From positions 3,876 through 63,901 of the forward strand of contig DKAT01000092.1 in assembly GCA_002450905.1 (NCBI GenBank): a stretch of 60,026 nt of DNA. The letters run 5' to 3'. The stretch's first letter is position 1. Every line of letters begins with the position of its first letter. Origin of the DNA: Spirochaetia bacterium UBA6919. GTDB lineage: Bacteria; Spirochaetota; UBA6919. The notes beneath the pieces are model-generated. The model did not search any database. It was not told the DNA's origin and saw only the letters and a program-made list of their open reading frames with translations. The translations under genes and the position numbers were made by a program. Positions 7,133 through 16,820 of the stretch are shown piece after piece.

Positions 7133-8470
7133 ATGGATAGAATACTGATTATAGACGATGATCCGTCGGTACGGCAGAGCTTTGTTAAAATTATTAAAAC
7201 ACAAAAATTAATCCCTATTGAGGCTGAGAATGGTGTTTCTGCTCTCAATAAATTAAGTGAGAAACCGTCTGTTGTCCTTCTGGACATCCATCTCCCTGAT
7301 GTTCATGGTCTTGAACTTCTGTCAAAAATAAAGGAGAGCGATCCCCTTATACCTGTGATTATTGTATCGGGTTCCGGGGATATCCACACGGCTGTCGAGG
7401 CTATTAAACTGGGGGCTTATGATTATGTTGTCAAGCCACCGGATTTAGATAAACTCCTTATCCTTATCCAGAGAGCTATTGAAAATTATCATCTCAAAAA
7501 ACAAGTTCATGCTATTGATACCTCCTTTGAAAATATTTTAGGCACCAGTCCATCAATGAAAAAAGTCATTAAGCAGATTAATCAGGTTGCCCAGAGCGAT
7601 TTTTCTGTGGTGCTTCAGGGAGATACCGGTACTGGGAAGACGTTTATTGCTAATATGATCCATAACTTAAGTTCACGTTCAAAATATCCTTTCGTGAAGG
7701 TGGATATCGGGAGTATTCCTGAAACCCTTATTGAGAGTGAATTATTTGGACATGAGAAGGGAGCTTTCACCGGAGCAGTCAATCAGAAGAAGGGATTTTT
7801 TCAACTGGCGAACAAGGGAACTTTATTTATTGATGAATTGGAAAATATGTCACCTCATATTCAGGCAAAATTATTGAATGTTGTTGAGGACAGGAAATAT
7901 TATCCTGTGGGCTCGACAAATCTTATTGAGACAGATTTAAGAATTATAACCGCAACTAATACAGATATTAAGAAGAGTGTTCGGGAAAATAACCTAAGGG
8001 AAGATCTGTTTTATCGTCTGGGGGAATTTTTAATTGTCATTCCACCTTTAAAAGAACGTATGGAAGATATTTCTTTCTTCTCAAATAAATTTCTCCTTGA
8101 GGCATCCAATGATCTGGGTAAGAATATCAATGAAATCAGTACTGAGGCAATGAATATCCTCCAGCAATACCCCTGGCACGGGAATATCAGAGAACTCAGG
8201 ACAGTGATTAAGAAAGCGGTTTTGTTTGCAGATGGGGAGATTATCACAAAAGATCAAATCGAATTCCTCAACCAGTTTAAAGATAATGAGAAAACATCTG
8301 TACAATCCCTGTCTCTCAGAGAAGTAGTGCAGGATACGGAAATGCAAACCATTACCAGAGCACTGAAAATAGCCAAGGGAAATAAATCTCAGGCAGCCAG
8401 ATTATTAGAAGTCAATTATAAGACTCTTCTCAGCAAACTTAAAGAATACCACATCGATATAGAAGATTAG
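7133..8470 (+). CDS. Sigma-54-dependent response regulator (NtrC family)
   Basis: An activator that, when phosphorylated by a partner kinase, drives open-complex formation by sigma-54 RNA polymerase. The receiver domain (residues 1-115) has the acidic cluster IIDDDP, phospho-acceptor Asp in VVLLDIHLPD, and Lys in VVKPPD. The AAA+ domain (about 130-365) has Walker A GDTGTGKT, the sigma-54 contact loop GAFTGA and Walker B GTLFIDE. A Fis-type helix-turn-helix follows (QAARLLEVNYKTLLSKL). No kinase gene is adjacent. I start at ATG 7133 because MDRILIIDDD is the normal receiver N-terminus; AAAGG is only one base upstream, so the start is less certain than the function. A sigma-54 promoter lies just downstream at 8672. 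Confidence 0.93.
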   Translation: MDRILIIDDDPSVRQSFVKIIKTQKLIPIEAENGVSALNKLSEKPSVVLLDIHLPDVHGLELLSKIKESDPLIPVIIVSGSGDIHTAVEAIKLGAYDYVVKPPDLDKLLILIQRAIENYHLKKQVHAIDTSFENILGTSPSMKKVIKQINQVAQSDFSVVLQGDTGTGKTFIANMIHNLSSRSKYPFVKVDIGSIPETLIESELFGHEKGAFTGAVNQKKGFFQLANKGTLFIDELENMSPHIQAKLLNVVEDRKYYPVGSTNLIETDLRIITATNTDIKKSVRENNLREDLFYRLGEFLIVIPPLKERMEDISFFSNKFLLEASNDLGKNINEISTEAMNILQQYPWHGNIRELRTVIKKAVLFADGEIITKDQIEFLNQFKDNEKTSVQSLSLREVVQDTEMQTITRALKIAKGNKSQAARLLEVNYKTLLSKLKEYHIDIED

Positions 8471-8671
8471 GTAAACATTACCTAGTTATCCCCCACTTAC
8501 ATAAATTCCTTAAAATCCCCTGAACTTCAACAAAGATAATATTAATTAAATACACTTTGCCCTCAATTGTATTGAAACTAACAGTAACTATTATATTCTA
8601 TCTCATCAATATTATTTTTTATTTTATTAATAATTTAATAATTATATATTTATTTTGTAGCTGGTTTAAGA

Positions 8672-8687
8672 TGGTACATATTTTGCT
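8672..8687 (+). promoter_or_regulatory. Sigma-54 (-24/-12) promoter
   Basis: TGGTACATATTTTGCT matches the consensus TGGCACG-N4-TTGCW with the invariant GG and GC at the required spacing (GC starts 12 bp after GG). It ends 46 bp before the ATG of the PAS-GGDEF-EAL gene and starts 200 bp after the stop codon of the sigma-54 activator. The 8471-8671 stretch is AT-rich and could hold the activator's enhancer sites; I could not pick out a clear inverted repeat. Confidence 0.75.
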
Positions 8688-8733
8688 TTATATAGAGTAG
8701 AATCGTCAAAATCTCATTTGATAAAGGTGTTTT

Positions 8734-10521
8734 ATGTACTTACAAGTGATCAATGGTTATTCTCCTTCCCCGAAATATGGAGTATTAACGATCGATGGTA
8801 ATCAGTCATCCCATTTGAAAAAGGTGTTTGATAGAACGTTGATTGGCAAATTACCGGAGCGTCTTAGTTTTCTTGTCAACGTGTTTGATCATATTAATGA
8901 AGCAGTATTGATAACGGATAATCACTTTAGAATACAATATATCAATGAGAATTTTACAAAAATGTCGGGCTACAAAATGGATGAATTATCTGAGCAGCTC
9001 CCCAGCATTTTTAAATCAGGAAAGCACGATAATAATTTTTATAAAACAATGTATCAATCTATATTTAAAGATGAATTATGGCATGGAATCATGTTAAATA
9101 AGCATAAATCAGGATCTATTTATGAAACATCTGTTCAGATCAATGCTGTGAGAGATATAAATAATAATATCACCCATTATATAGCATTTTATAAGTATTC
9201 AGACCAGATCATTAGTGAATCTAACCAGCAAAATAAATCAGTGCAATGGATTAAAGAGCGTCATGAAATTATTGAAAACCTCAATAAAACTGTGAAATCA
9301 GCTTCTGTATATGATCATAAAATGGCATTCCTCTTTATAGGGCTTGATTTTTATAAATATAAAGTCATTCATGAAACACTGGGAAAGGATAGTTTAAATA
9401 CTGTGAGCCAAATTGCCATGCAGAGAATCCAATCCAACTTGCGATCCAATGACCTTACTTTCCAGTGGAGTAAAGAAGAATTCCTTGTTGTACTTCAAAA
9501 TATATCTCATGCAGAAAGTGTTTCGGATGTCTCTGATCGAATTCTTAATTCCCTGTCACAACCATTCCTTATAGAAGAACATAACTTCCAGATTAAGGCT
9601 TCTGCAGGGATTTCTGTATACCCAGAAGACTCAAAAGATGTTGAGACTCTTCTAACTAAGGCAGATTTAGCTATGTATCATGCTCTCAAAGTAGGAAGTA
9701 ATCGCTTTGAATATTATTCAAAGTCTATCAATACATCATTCTTCAAGATGGTTAAAACAGAAAGCCGTCTCCATAAGGCTCTTGAGAAGGAAGAGTTTTT
9801 CCTCAGATATCAACCCCAGATAAGCCTATCCACAGGAGAAATAACAGGGATTGAAGCTCTGATCACCTGGAATGATACTGAAAATAAGAAAATTGTACCC
9901 CCAAATGATTTTATCAAGATTGCTGAGGAAACAGGACTGATTGTACCCATGGGTGAGTGGGTGATTAAGACAGCGTGTACTCAACACAAGGAATGGCAGT
10001 CCCTTGACTTATTGAATGTCCCTGTAGCAGTAAATATATCAGCTCAACAACTCCATCAAAAGGATTTCCATAAAAGATTAGAAGACATCCTTAGTGAAAC
10101 TTCCATGGATCCATCTCTATTAGAGCTTGAATTAACTGAGAGTATGTTAATCAATCAGGAAGAATTCATATATAAATCCCTAAAACAATTTAAGGATAAA
10201 GGAATTCATATATCTATCGATGATTTTGGAACAGGATATTCTTCTCTGAATTATCTAAAGCGTTTTCCAATCTCTAAACTTAAGATTGACAGATCATTTA
10301 TTAAAGATATTTCTCATAATTCAGAGGACTATGCCATTGTCAATGCCATTATTACGATGTCTGAAACCTTGAATATCAAGGTGATTGCTGAGGGTGTTGA
10401 ACGAGAAGATCAAATAAATACCCTGAAATCAATCCATTGTCACTCAATCCAGGGGTATTACCATTGCCAGCCCCTCCCTGCAAATGAATTAATTAATTAT
10501 ATAAAAAAAATTAAAAAATAA
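8734..10521 (+). CDS. PAS-GGDEF(degenerate)-EAL signalling protein, probable c-di-GMP phosphodiesterase
   Basis: A 595-aa cytoplasmic signalling protein. A PAS domain covers about residues 45-160 (AVLITDNHFRIQYINENF). The GGDEF domain (about 175-330) has SKEEF in place of GGDEF, so cyclase activity is unlikely, but keeps an RSND (RxxD) inhibitory-site motif, suggesting c-di-GMP or GTP binding. The EAL domain (about 345-590) keeps the catalytic set: EAL, VNISAQQ, ELTES, DDFGTGYSSL, KIDRSF, EGVE. It should hydrolyse c-di-GMP. First gene after the sigma-54 promoter and 12 bp upstream of a CheY-like gene. AAAGGTG precedes the start. Confidence 0.92.
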   Translation: MYLQVINGYSPSPKYGVLTIDGNQSSHLKKVFDRTLIGKLPERLSFLVNVFDHINEAVLITDNHFRIQYINENFTKMSGYKMDELSEQLPSIFKSGKHDNNFYKTMYQSIFKDELWHGIMLNKHKSGSIYETSVQINAVRDINNNITHYIAFYKYSDQIISESNQQNKSVQWIKERHEIIENLNKTVKSASVYDHKMAFLFIGLDFYKYKVIHETLGKDSLNTVSQIAMQRIQSNLRSNDLTFQWSKEEFLVVLQNISHAESVSDVSDRILNSLSQPFLIEEHNFQIKASAGISVYPEDSKDVETLLTKADLAMYHALKVGSNRFEYYSKSINTSFFKMVKTESRLHKALEKEEFFLRYQPQISLSTGEITGIEALITWNDTENKKIVPPNDFIKIAEETGLIVPMGEWVIKTACTQHKEWQSLDLLNVPVAVNISAQQLHQKDFHKRLEDILSETSMDPSLLELELTESMLINQEEFIYKSLKQFKDKGIHISIDDFGTGYSSLNYLKRFPISKLKIDRSFIKDISHNSEDYAIVNAIITMSETLNIKVIAEGVEREDQINTLKSIHCHSIQGYYHCQPLPANELINYIKKIKK

Positions 10522-10533
10522 TTGGAGTAAATT

Positions 10534-10902
10534 ATGACAAAAAATATTTTAACCGTTGATGATTCCCCATCCATGAGACAAATTATTAAATCTTATTTAA
10601 GTCGTTATGGATTTAATATCCAGGAGGCAGAAGACGGATTAGATGCTCTGGAAAAGATCAAAGGAGGTATTCCTGTAGATTTATTCCTTGTGGATGTAAA
10701 TATGCCGAATATGGACGGAATCAGCTTTGTTAAGGAATTGAGAAAAATTCAATCCTATAAGGGAATACCAGTATTAATGCTGACTACAGAAAGTATGGAC
10801 AATAAAAAAGCTGAAGGAGCTAAGGCTGGAGCGACAGGATGGGTTGTAAAGCCCTTTGATCCAGATAAGTTTGTAAAGGTTATTGACCGTCTGCTAAATT
10901 AA
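10534..10902 (+). CDS. CheY-like single-domain response regulator
   Basis: A 122-aa receiver-only protein. It keeps the acidic pair (VDDSP), phospho-acceptor Asp in LVDVNMPNMDG, Thr in MLTTES and Lys in VVKPFD, so it should be phosphorylated, most likely by a CheA encoded elsewhere. It sits 12 bp after the EAL gene behind TTGGAG and 36 bp before cheW, consistent with one transcript. It could be the flagellar-switch CheY or a dedicated phosphate sink; the sequence does not decide. Confidence 0.92.
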   Translation: MTKNILTVDDSPSMRQIIKSYLSRYGFNIQEAEDGLDALEKIKGGIPVDLFLVDVNMPNMDGISFVKELRKIQSYKGIPVLMLTTESMDNKKAEGAKAGATGWVVKPFDPDKFVKVIDRLLN

Positions 10903-10938
10903 TCTGTCAATGTCGAATATAATATGAGGTGGTAATAC

Positions 10939-11472
10939 ATGACTCAAATAAATGAACTACAAAGAAATAAACACAACATAAATATCCACAAATACGTAAC
11001 ATTCTTTCTAAATAAGGAAGAATATGGAGTAGCGATTAACAAAGTACGGGAAATTATAGGAATTATGGATATCACCCCTGTACCCAATACACCCAAATAT
11101 ATTCGTGGGGTACTTAACTTAAGGGGCAAGGTTATTCCTGTCTTGGACTTACGTCTTAAATTCAACATGGATTTTAAGGAATATACCGAGAGAACAAGCA
11201 TCATCGTCATGGAAATTAATGTAAATGATCGTAAAACCCTTATTGGTACTATCGTGGATAACGTATCAGAAGTCTTGTCCATTACCCAGGACAACATTGA
11301 AGACACCCCCAATTTCGGAACTCAGGTCAACACAGAGATCATTTCGGGTATCGCTATGGTGAGTAATCATGTGAAAATCTTGTTGGATATCGATAAAGTC
11401 CTAACTAAAGAGGACATCCATATTGTAAATAATGTAAATGACTCTATGAACAAGGATATTATAAATGAATAG
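10939..11472 (+). CDS. cheW: Chemotaxis coupling protein CheW
   Basis: A 177-aa scaffold that links receptors to CheA. The core has FFLNKEEYGVAINKVREII, PNTPKYIRGVLNLRGKVIPV and the conserved NVSEVLSI segment near residue 115. A short charged tail after residue 155 is slightly longer than usual. RBS GAGGTGG is about 8 bp before the ATG. It is followed 111 bp later by an MCP. No CheA, CheR or normal CheB is present in the window. Confidence 0.95.
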   Translation: MTQINELQRNKHNINIHKYVTFFLNKEEYGVAINKVREIIGIMDITPVPNTPKYIRGVLNLRGKVIPVLDLRLKFNMDFKEYTERTSIIVMEINVNDRKTLIGTIVDNVSEVLSITQDNIEDTPNFGTQVNTEIISGIAMVSNHVKILLDIDKVLTKEDIHIVNNVNDSMNKDIINE

Positions 11473-11583
11473 GCCTCAAAATCTTATTAGTATTACCTGA
11501 ATTTAATTCAGACAGAATTATTTTACACAATACAATAAAATAAACTTAAATTATTATTATCACCCTATTCAAGGAGCAATACT

Positions 11584-14286
11584 ATGAAACTTAAACTATC
11601 TACTAAACTTCTAACATTTTTTATTTTAATAGGCCTGTTACCCCTCTTGGGAGCAGCCATCACTTCATTGGTCAAATCCTCCAATGCCATTGAGAAACTC
11701 GTATTCAATAATCTCACAGCCATCCGGGAATCCAAAAAATCCCAGATTGAAGATTATTTCCAGACCATCCGAAACCAGATTGACACTTTCTCGGAGAGCG
11801 AATCGATAGTTAATGCCATGAAGGATTTAAAATCCGCCTTCCATGGTATATCAGAGGAGAAAAAAAAATATAAAGACCTTGTGTCCTCTTATGAATCAAA
11901 ACTTCGTGGATACTACCAGAAAGATTTCAAGACAGAGTTTGAAAAAAAAGGGGGTACCAACGTCAATGCAGACTCCTACTGGCATAATGACGACAAGTCC
12001 ACCTACTTCCAATACCAGTTTATAGCCAACAATCCCAATGAATTAGGAAAAAAAGATAACCCCAAATTCATCCCAAATGACGATAGTACATACACAAAGC
12101 ACCACAAGAAACACCACCCTGTTATCCAGGACTATCTCAAGAAATTTGGATACTACGATATCTTCCTAATTGATAACAAAACAGGACACATCGTTTATAC
12201 AGTATTCAAGGAAGTGGACTATGCAACAAGTTTAATCACAGGTCCCTACAAGAATAGTAATCTCGCACAAGTCTTTAAATCGGTTCAGAACGCCCCCAAA
12301 GACACGATTAAAATTGCCGATTTCAAATCCTATGACCCATCCTATCAAGCTCCAGCATCTTTCATCGCATCTCCAATCTATGATGGAGACAAACAAATCG
12401 GTGTTCTTGCCTTCCAAATGCCAATTGACAAAATTAATGATATCATGACCAGTAATAAAAAATGGAAAGACAAAGGATTAGGTGAAAGTGGTGAAACTTA
12501 TCTCGTTGCAAATGATTTCACCATGAGAAGCCAATCCCGATTCCTCATTGAAGATAAAAAAAATTACCTGATTGAATTAAAAAAATCTGGTATTAAAGAT
12601 GATATAATTAATAAAATAGATAAACTTGATACATCCATTCTCCTTCAAAAAGTACAGACCAAAGCCTCAGAAAGGGCTATCAAAAGGAATTCTGAAACTA
12701 AAATTATCAATGACTATCGCGGGGTTCCTGTTCTCAGCTCCTATTCTCCATTAAAAATCAAAGGTTTAAAATATGTACTCCTGGCAGAACTTGATAAGTC
12801 TGAAGCCTTCGCAACAATCAATGAAATCACGCTCTGGATCTCTATCCTGGCAGTCGCTGTAGCTGTCATCGTAATTCTATTAGGATTATTACTTGCTCGC
12901 TCCATCTCAAAACCTATCTCCAGAGCAATACAAATCCTTTCAGATACAGCCAACCAAGTTACTGTAGGAGCAAGTCAGGTTTCCACATCCAGCCAGAAAT
13001 TAGCCCAGGGTGCATCGGAACAGGCATCTGCTATCGAAGAGACATCTGCATCCCTTGAAGAAATGGCTGCCACCACACAAAATAACACAGATATCGCAGG
13101 GCAGGCAAATATGATGGTGGATAACAGCAGTGATATCGTGAAACAAGCGAATAATTATATGAAAGAATTGAAAATCGCAATCGATAGCATCACAAAATCC
13201 AGTGACGAAACAGGAAAAATTATAAAAGTCATCGAAGAAATTGCTTTCCAGACGAATCTATTAGCCCTCAATGCAGCGGTAGAAGCAGCGCGTGCTGGAG
13301 AAGCCGGAATGGGATTTGCTGTTGTAGCAGATGAAGTCAGAAATCTTGCCCAGAGATCAGCCGAAGCAGCCAAGAATACTGCGGATCTCATTCAAAACTC
13401 CATCAAAAATATCCAACAGGGAAATGAATTAACGACCAAGACTGAAAAATCCTTTGATGATGTGGTTGAAATCTCGAATAAATTGAAAGCAATTATAGAA
13501 GAAGTATCCAATGCATCCAAGGAGCAATCCTCTGGAATAATGCAGATCACAGAAACTGTAACTACACTGGAACAAGTCACCCAAGAGAATGCCGCTAGCT
13601 CAGAAGAAAGTGCTGCAGCCAGCGAGGAGTTAACAGCCCAGGCTACTGAAATGCTTAATGTCGTTGATGAACTTGTAAAAATCATCGGTGAAAAAAATCA
13701 TCACTATTCTAAAAATCATCATATCAAAGAAATAAATAGAGAAACAGGTATAAAAACCCTACCCGATAGCTATAGAACAAGCCATGCAGTCAATCACCAT
13801 GTCTATAAAAGATCTCATGACCTCTTCCCAATGGATGAATCCCGGAATGACATGAATGAAATTGAAATCAATGCTCAAAATAATCCCCTCTTCAAATGGA
13901 ATGACAGCTATAGCGTGAACATCAAAGCCATTGACAAACAGCATCTCAAGCTGGTAGATCTCATCAACAAGCTCTACTCTGCAATGAAACTTGGAAAGGC
14001 AAATCATATTATTCTGGATATTCTTAATGGATTAACGGACTACACAGAAAAACATTTTTCATATGAAGAAAAGATGATGCATGACGCAAACTATCCAGGT
14101 TATACTGAACAGATTCACGAGCACAAAACATTTGTTCAGAAACTAAAAGACATTCAAAATGAATATCAATCAGGAAAACTACAAACCAATCAATTGATGA
14201 TTTACTTGAAAAATTGGTTGAGTGATCATATTAAGGGTATAGACATGCAGTATAAAGACTTTTTCAATAGCCGAAACGTGTATTAA
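11584..14286 (+). CDS. Methyl-accepting chemotaxis protein with C-terminal hemerythrin domain
   Basis: A 900-aa receptor. TM1 covers about residues 12-32, followed by a long periplasmic Cache-type sensor (GESGETYLVANDF), TM2 at about 415-440, a HAMP linker and the cytoplasmic signalling helices, with the tip EIAFQTNLLALNAAVEAARA. After about residue 770 comes a complete bacteriohemerythrin domain with the di-iron ligands in order: DKQHLKL, then HFSYEE, then HEHKTF, then HIKGID. This predicts O2 (or NO/redox) sensing by the di-iron site next to the kinase-control module, as in DcrH-type receptors. No CheR-docking NWxxF tail; it ends SRNVY. RBS AGGAG is 8 bp upstream. Confidence 0.93.
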   Translation: MKLKLSTKLLTFFILIGLLPLLGAAITSLVKSSNAIEKLVFNNLTAIRESKKSQIEDYFQTIRNQIDTFSESESIVNAMKDLKSAFHGISEEKKKYKDLVSSYESKLRGYYQKDFKTEFEKKGGTNVNADSYWHNDDKSTYFQYQFIANNPNELGKKDNPKFIPNDDSTYTKHHKKHHPVIQDYLKKFGYYDIFLIDNKTGHIVYTVFKEVDYATSLITGPYKNSNLAQVFKSVQNAPKDTIKIADFKSYDPSYQAPASFIASPIYDGDKQIGVLAFQMPIDKINDIMTSNKKWKDKGLGESGETYLVANDFTMRSQSRFLIEDKKNYLIELKKSGIKDDIINKIDKLDTSILLQKVQTKASERAIKRNSETKIINDYRGVPVLSSYSPLKIKGLKYVLLAELDKSEAFATINEITLWISILAVAVAVIVILLGLLLARSISKPISRAIQILSDTANQVTVGASQVSTSSQKLAQGASEQASAIEETSASLEEMAATTQNNTDIAGQANMMVDNSSDIVKQANNYMKELKIAIDSITKSSDETGKIIKVIEEIAFQTNLLALNAAVEAARAGEAGMGFAVVADEVRNLAQRSAEAAKNTADLIQNSIKNIQQGNELTTKTEKSFDDVVEISNKLKAIIEEVSNASKEQSSGIMQITETVTTLEQVTQENAASSEESAAASEELTAQATEMLNVVDELVKIIGEKNHHYSKNHHIKEINRETGIKTLPDSYRTSHAVNHHVYKRSHDLFPMDESRNDMNEIEINAQNNPLFKWNDSYSVNIKAIDKQHLKLVDLINKLYSAMKLGKANHIILDILNGLTDYTEKHFSYEEKMMHDANYPGYTEQIHEHKTFVQKLKDIQNEYQSGKLQTNQLMIYLKNWLSDHIKGIDMQYKDFFNSRNVY

Positions 14287-14324
14287 TTAAAGTATTTAAT
14301 AAAAAAACTTTTAGGAGTTATACC

Positions 14325-15152
14325 ATGACACGAACTAAAATTATTATAATTAATATACTTATAATGATTTCCCTGGTACTGGTTGCTGAAACTGTTTTTC
14401 CAGTAGAACAATCACCAAACAAGAATCAGTACACCTTTTACAATCCAACCCCTGAAAAATATCAAAGGGATCTCAGTGCAGACCGACCCGATACCACAGA
14501 AAGCCCATACACCGTTGATGCTGGTGCTGTACAGCTTGAAATGAGTTTCCTCGACTTCTCAAGAAAAGATAAAACTAATACTTACACCATTACTCCATTT
14601 AATTTAAAGGTGGGGCTTAATAATTATATGGATATCCAGTTCGTCTTCAGTCCATACGTATTTAGCGGATCTGTTAATGGTGTAGGAGATTCTCAGATCA
14701 GATTAAAGATCAATTTATGGGGAAATGACAAGGGAAGAACAGCATTTGGCGTTATGCCATTTGTTAAATTCCCAACTGCAAGAGATAATATTGGAAATGG
14801 AAAGCTGGAAACTGGACTTATCCTCCCATTTGCAATGGAACTTACAAAATTAATTAACATGGGACTCATGTTACAGGGGAATTATACCTATGACGATTCT
14901 AACAAAAAGTATAACACAGAAATGTTACATAGTATAACTTTCGGTATCAGTCTAATAAAATGGCTCGGGATGTACATTGAATACGTCGGTGTTTCAAAAA
15001 GTGATTCCACATCCTCCTACGGTATGTTATTGAGTGGTGGACTGACATTCAAACTCACAGATAATTTTCTGTTGGATGCAGGGACAAAAATCGGTCTCAA
15101 GGGTGATGTCGACGACCTTAATTTCTTTGTTGGAATGACCTATCGGTTATAA
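14325..15152 (+). CDS. Outer-membrane beta-barrel protein, Phenol_MetA_deg/transporter-like
   Basis: A 275-aa exported protein. A signal peptide (IIIINILIMISLVLVAETVF) is followed by DLSADRPDTTESPYTVDAGA, which is characteristic of the putative outer-membrane 'transporter' family (Phenol_MetA_deg-like). The body alternates short amphipathic strands and ends in an aromatic-rich strand (FFVGMTYRL) typical of a barrel. It lies 38 bp after the hemerythrin MCP and 27 bp before the next MCP, each gene with its own GGAG ribosome site. That places it in the chemosensory transcript; its substrate and any link to chemotaxis are unknown. Confidence 0.7.
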   Translation: MTRTKIIIINILIMISLVLVAETVFPVEQSPNKNQYTFYNPTPEKYQRDLSADRPDTTESPYTVDAGAVQLEMSFLDFSRKDKTNTYTITPFNLKVGLNNYMDIQFVFSPYVFSGSVNGVGDSQIRLKINLWGNDKGRTAFGVMPFVKFPTARDNIGNGKLETGLILPFAMELTKLINMGLMLQGNYTYDDSNKKYNTEMLHSITFGISLIKWLGMYIEYVGVSKSDSTSSYGMLLSGGLTFKLTDNFLLDAGTKIGLKGDVDDLNFFVGMTYRL

Positions 15153-15179
15153 TTAAATAAATATATAGGAGCTAAGAAA

Positions 15180-16820
15180 ATGAAAAATATATCCGTTGGT
15201 AAGAAAATAATGATCAACACGGTTATCATCTTAATATTTATGTTTTCTATCATTGTCATGGCATATTTAGGATTTCAAAGAATCCATACTGCTATTGGAA
15301 GCACAGAATCCAGGGTTTCACAGCTAAATACCACAAGTGAAATGCGTCTTCTGGGGATTAAAACCGTCCTATTAGCAATGGATATTATCATAGACAAGGG
15401 TTCAGGAGTTGGAAAAGAGCGGTTAAAACAGTTTGACGAATATAAACAGCGGTATAAGAAACTAGAAGACCCTTTCATCAAAGCCATGGACACGGATCAG
15501 GAAAAATATCTTGCTCAATCAGTGAAAGTAGACTTCGCAAATATCTTTTCCGAGTTGGATAAACTCATTAAGGATGTTCAGATCAACCGCGACAAGACCG
15601 ACGGCGGACGTTACGATGATGTCATTGATGGTATCGGTGATAAACTCGAAAAGAATAATACCATCATATACAAATCCATAGAATCCGAACTGGCACAGGC
15701 AGAAAAGCACCAGAAAGCAGCAAAAGACATGTCCAGCACAATGATCCAATGGATTATCATCATCGGTTCCATAGCACTCATCCTCGGAATCCTTATTGGA
15801 ACAATCATCGTACGGTCCATCACAAAAGTCTTATCCCAAGCCATTACTAATCTTGAAGAAAACTCTCAGCAAGTCTCCAGTGGGTCTCAACAAGTATCCA
15901 TTTCAAGCCAGAAATTAGCAGAAGGAGCTTCTGAACAGGCATCCTCCCTCGAAGAAGTCTCAGCATCCCTTGAGGAAATCTCAGCCATGGTTCAAAACAA
16001 CTCAGATATATCTGTGAAAGCCAGTTCATTAGCAGCCAACACCACTCAAACCATGGATCAGGCAAATGACAAGATGTCTAATTTACGACATAAAATTGAT
16101 ATCATCACTAAATCCAGTGAAGAAACAAGTAAAATTATTAAAGTGATTGATGAAATCGCTTTTCAAACCAACTTATTAGCTCTGAATGCTGCAGTTGAAG
16201 CAGCCAGAGCAGGGGAAGCGGGTCTTGGATTTGCAGTAGTTGCCGATGAGGTAAGAAATCTAGCCCGGAGATCAGCGGAAGCTGCAAAAAATACAGCACA
16301 GCTCATTGACAATGCTATAAAGGAAATTAAAGAAGGGAATCTATTAACCCTCTCGACTGAAAGTTCTTTTAAAGAAGTTGTTCAGACGATGAATGAACTG
16401 AAAGGACTTATTGAAGAGGTAACCAATGCTTCCAGAGAGCAGTCCCAGGGAATAGATCAGGTCACCACAACAGTTTCCGATATGGACAAGGTTACCCAGA
16501 ATACAGCCTCCAGTGCGGAAGAAAGTGCAGCTGCCAGCGAGGAAATGAGTGCACAGGCAATCTCCATGATGAATATGGTAGAACAATTGGTAAAAGTTAT
16601 TTATGGACAAAACGGACGTAATGGTAATTTCAAGCGTAATAAATTGAATCTTTCCCAAACTGAAGGGTTACAACAGAGAATAATACCTATATCCTACGAA
16701 AGGAAAAGAAATTTACAGGGAGATACAACTCAAGCTGATGTGCTGGGAAGGAAATCGTTTAATAATAAATCCAATTACTTAATGGTAGACATTGATGACA
16801 AAGATTTTAAAAACTTTTAA
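15180..16820 (+). CDS. Methyl-accepting chemotaxis protein with four-helix-bundle sensor
   Basis: A 546-aa receptor. TM1 covers about residues 10-30, followed by a helical periplasmic module (about 32-185) of the 4HB_MCP type, TM2 (about 190-212), a short HAMP-like linker and the signalling domain. The tip is EIAFQTNLLALNAAVEAARA and methylation-type Glu pairs occur (SLEEVSASLEEISA). The tail ends DFKNF without a recognised CheR-docking pentapeptide. It follows the barrel gene by 27 bp (RBS AGGAGC). The ligand cannot be predicted. Confidence 0.94.
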   Translation: MKNISVGKKIMINTVIILIFMFSIIVMAYLGFQRIHTAIGSTESRVSQLNTTSEMRLLGIKTVLLAMDIIIDKGSGVGKERLKQFDEYKQRYKKLEDPFIKAMDTDQEKYLAQSVKVDFANIFSELDKLIKDVQINRDKTDGGRYDDVIDGIGDKLEKNNTIIYKSIESELAQAEKHQKAAKDMSSTMIQWIIIIGSIALILGILIGTIIVRSITKVLSQAITNLEENSQQVSSGSQQVSISSQKLAEGASEQASSLEEVSASLEEISAMVQNNSDISVKASSLAANTTQTMDQANDKMSNLRHKIDIITKSSEETSKIIKVIDEIAFQTNLLALNAAVEAARAGEAGLGFAVVADEVRNLARRSAEAAKNTAQLIDNAIKEIKEGNLLTLSTESSFKEVVQTMNELKGLIEEVTNASREQSQGIDQVTTTVSDMDKVTQNTASSAEESAAASEEMSAQAISMMNMVEQLVKVIYGQNGRNGNFKRNKLNLSQTEGLQQRIIPISYERKRNLQGDTTQADVLGRKSFNNKSNYLMVDIDDKDFKNF

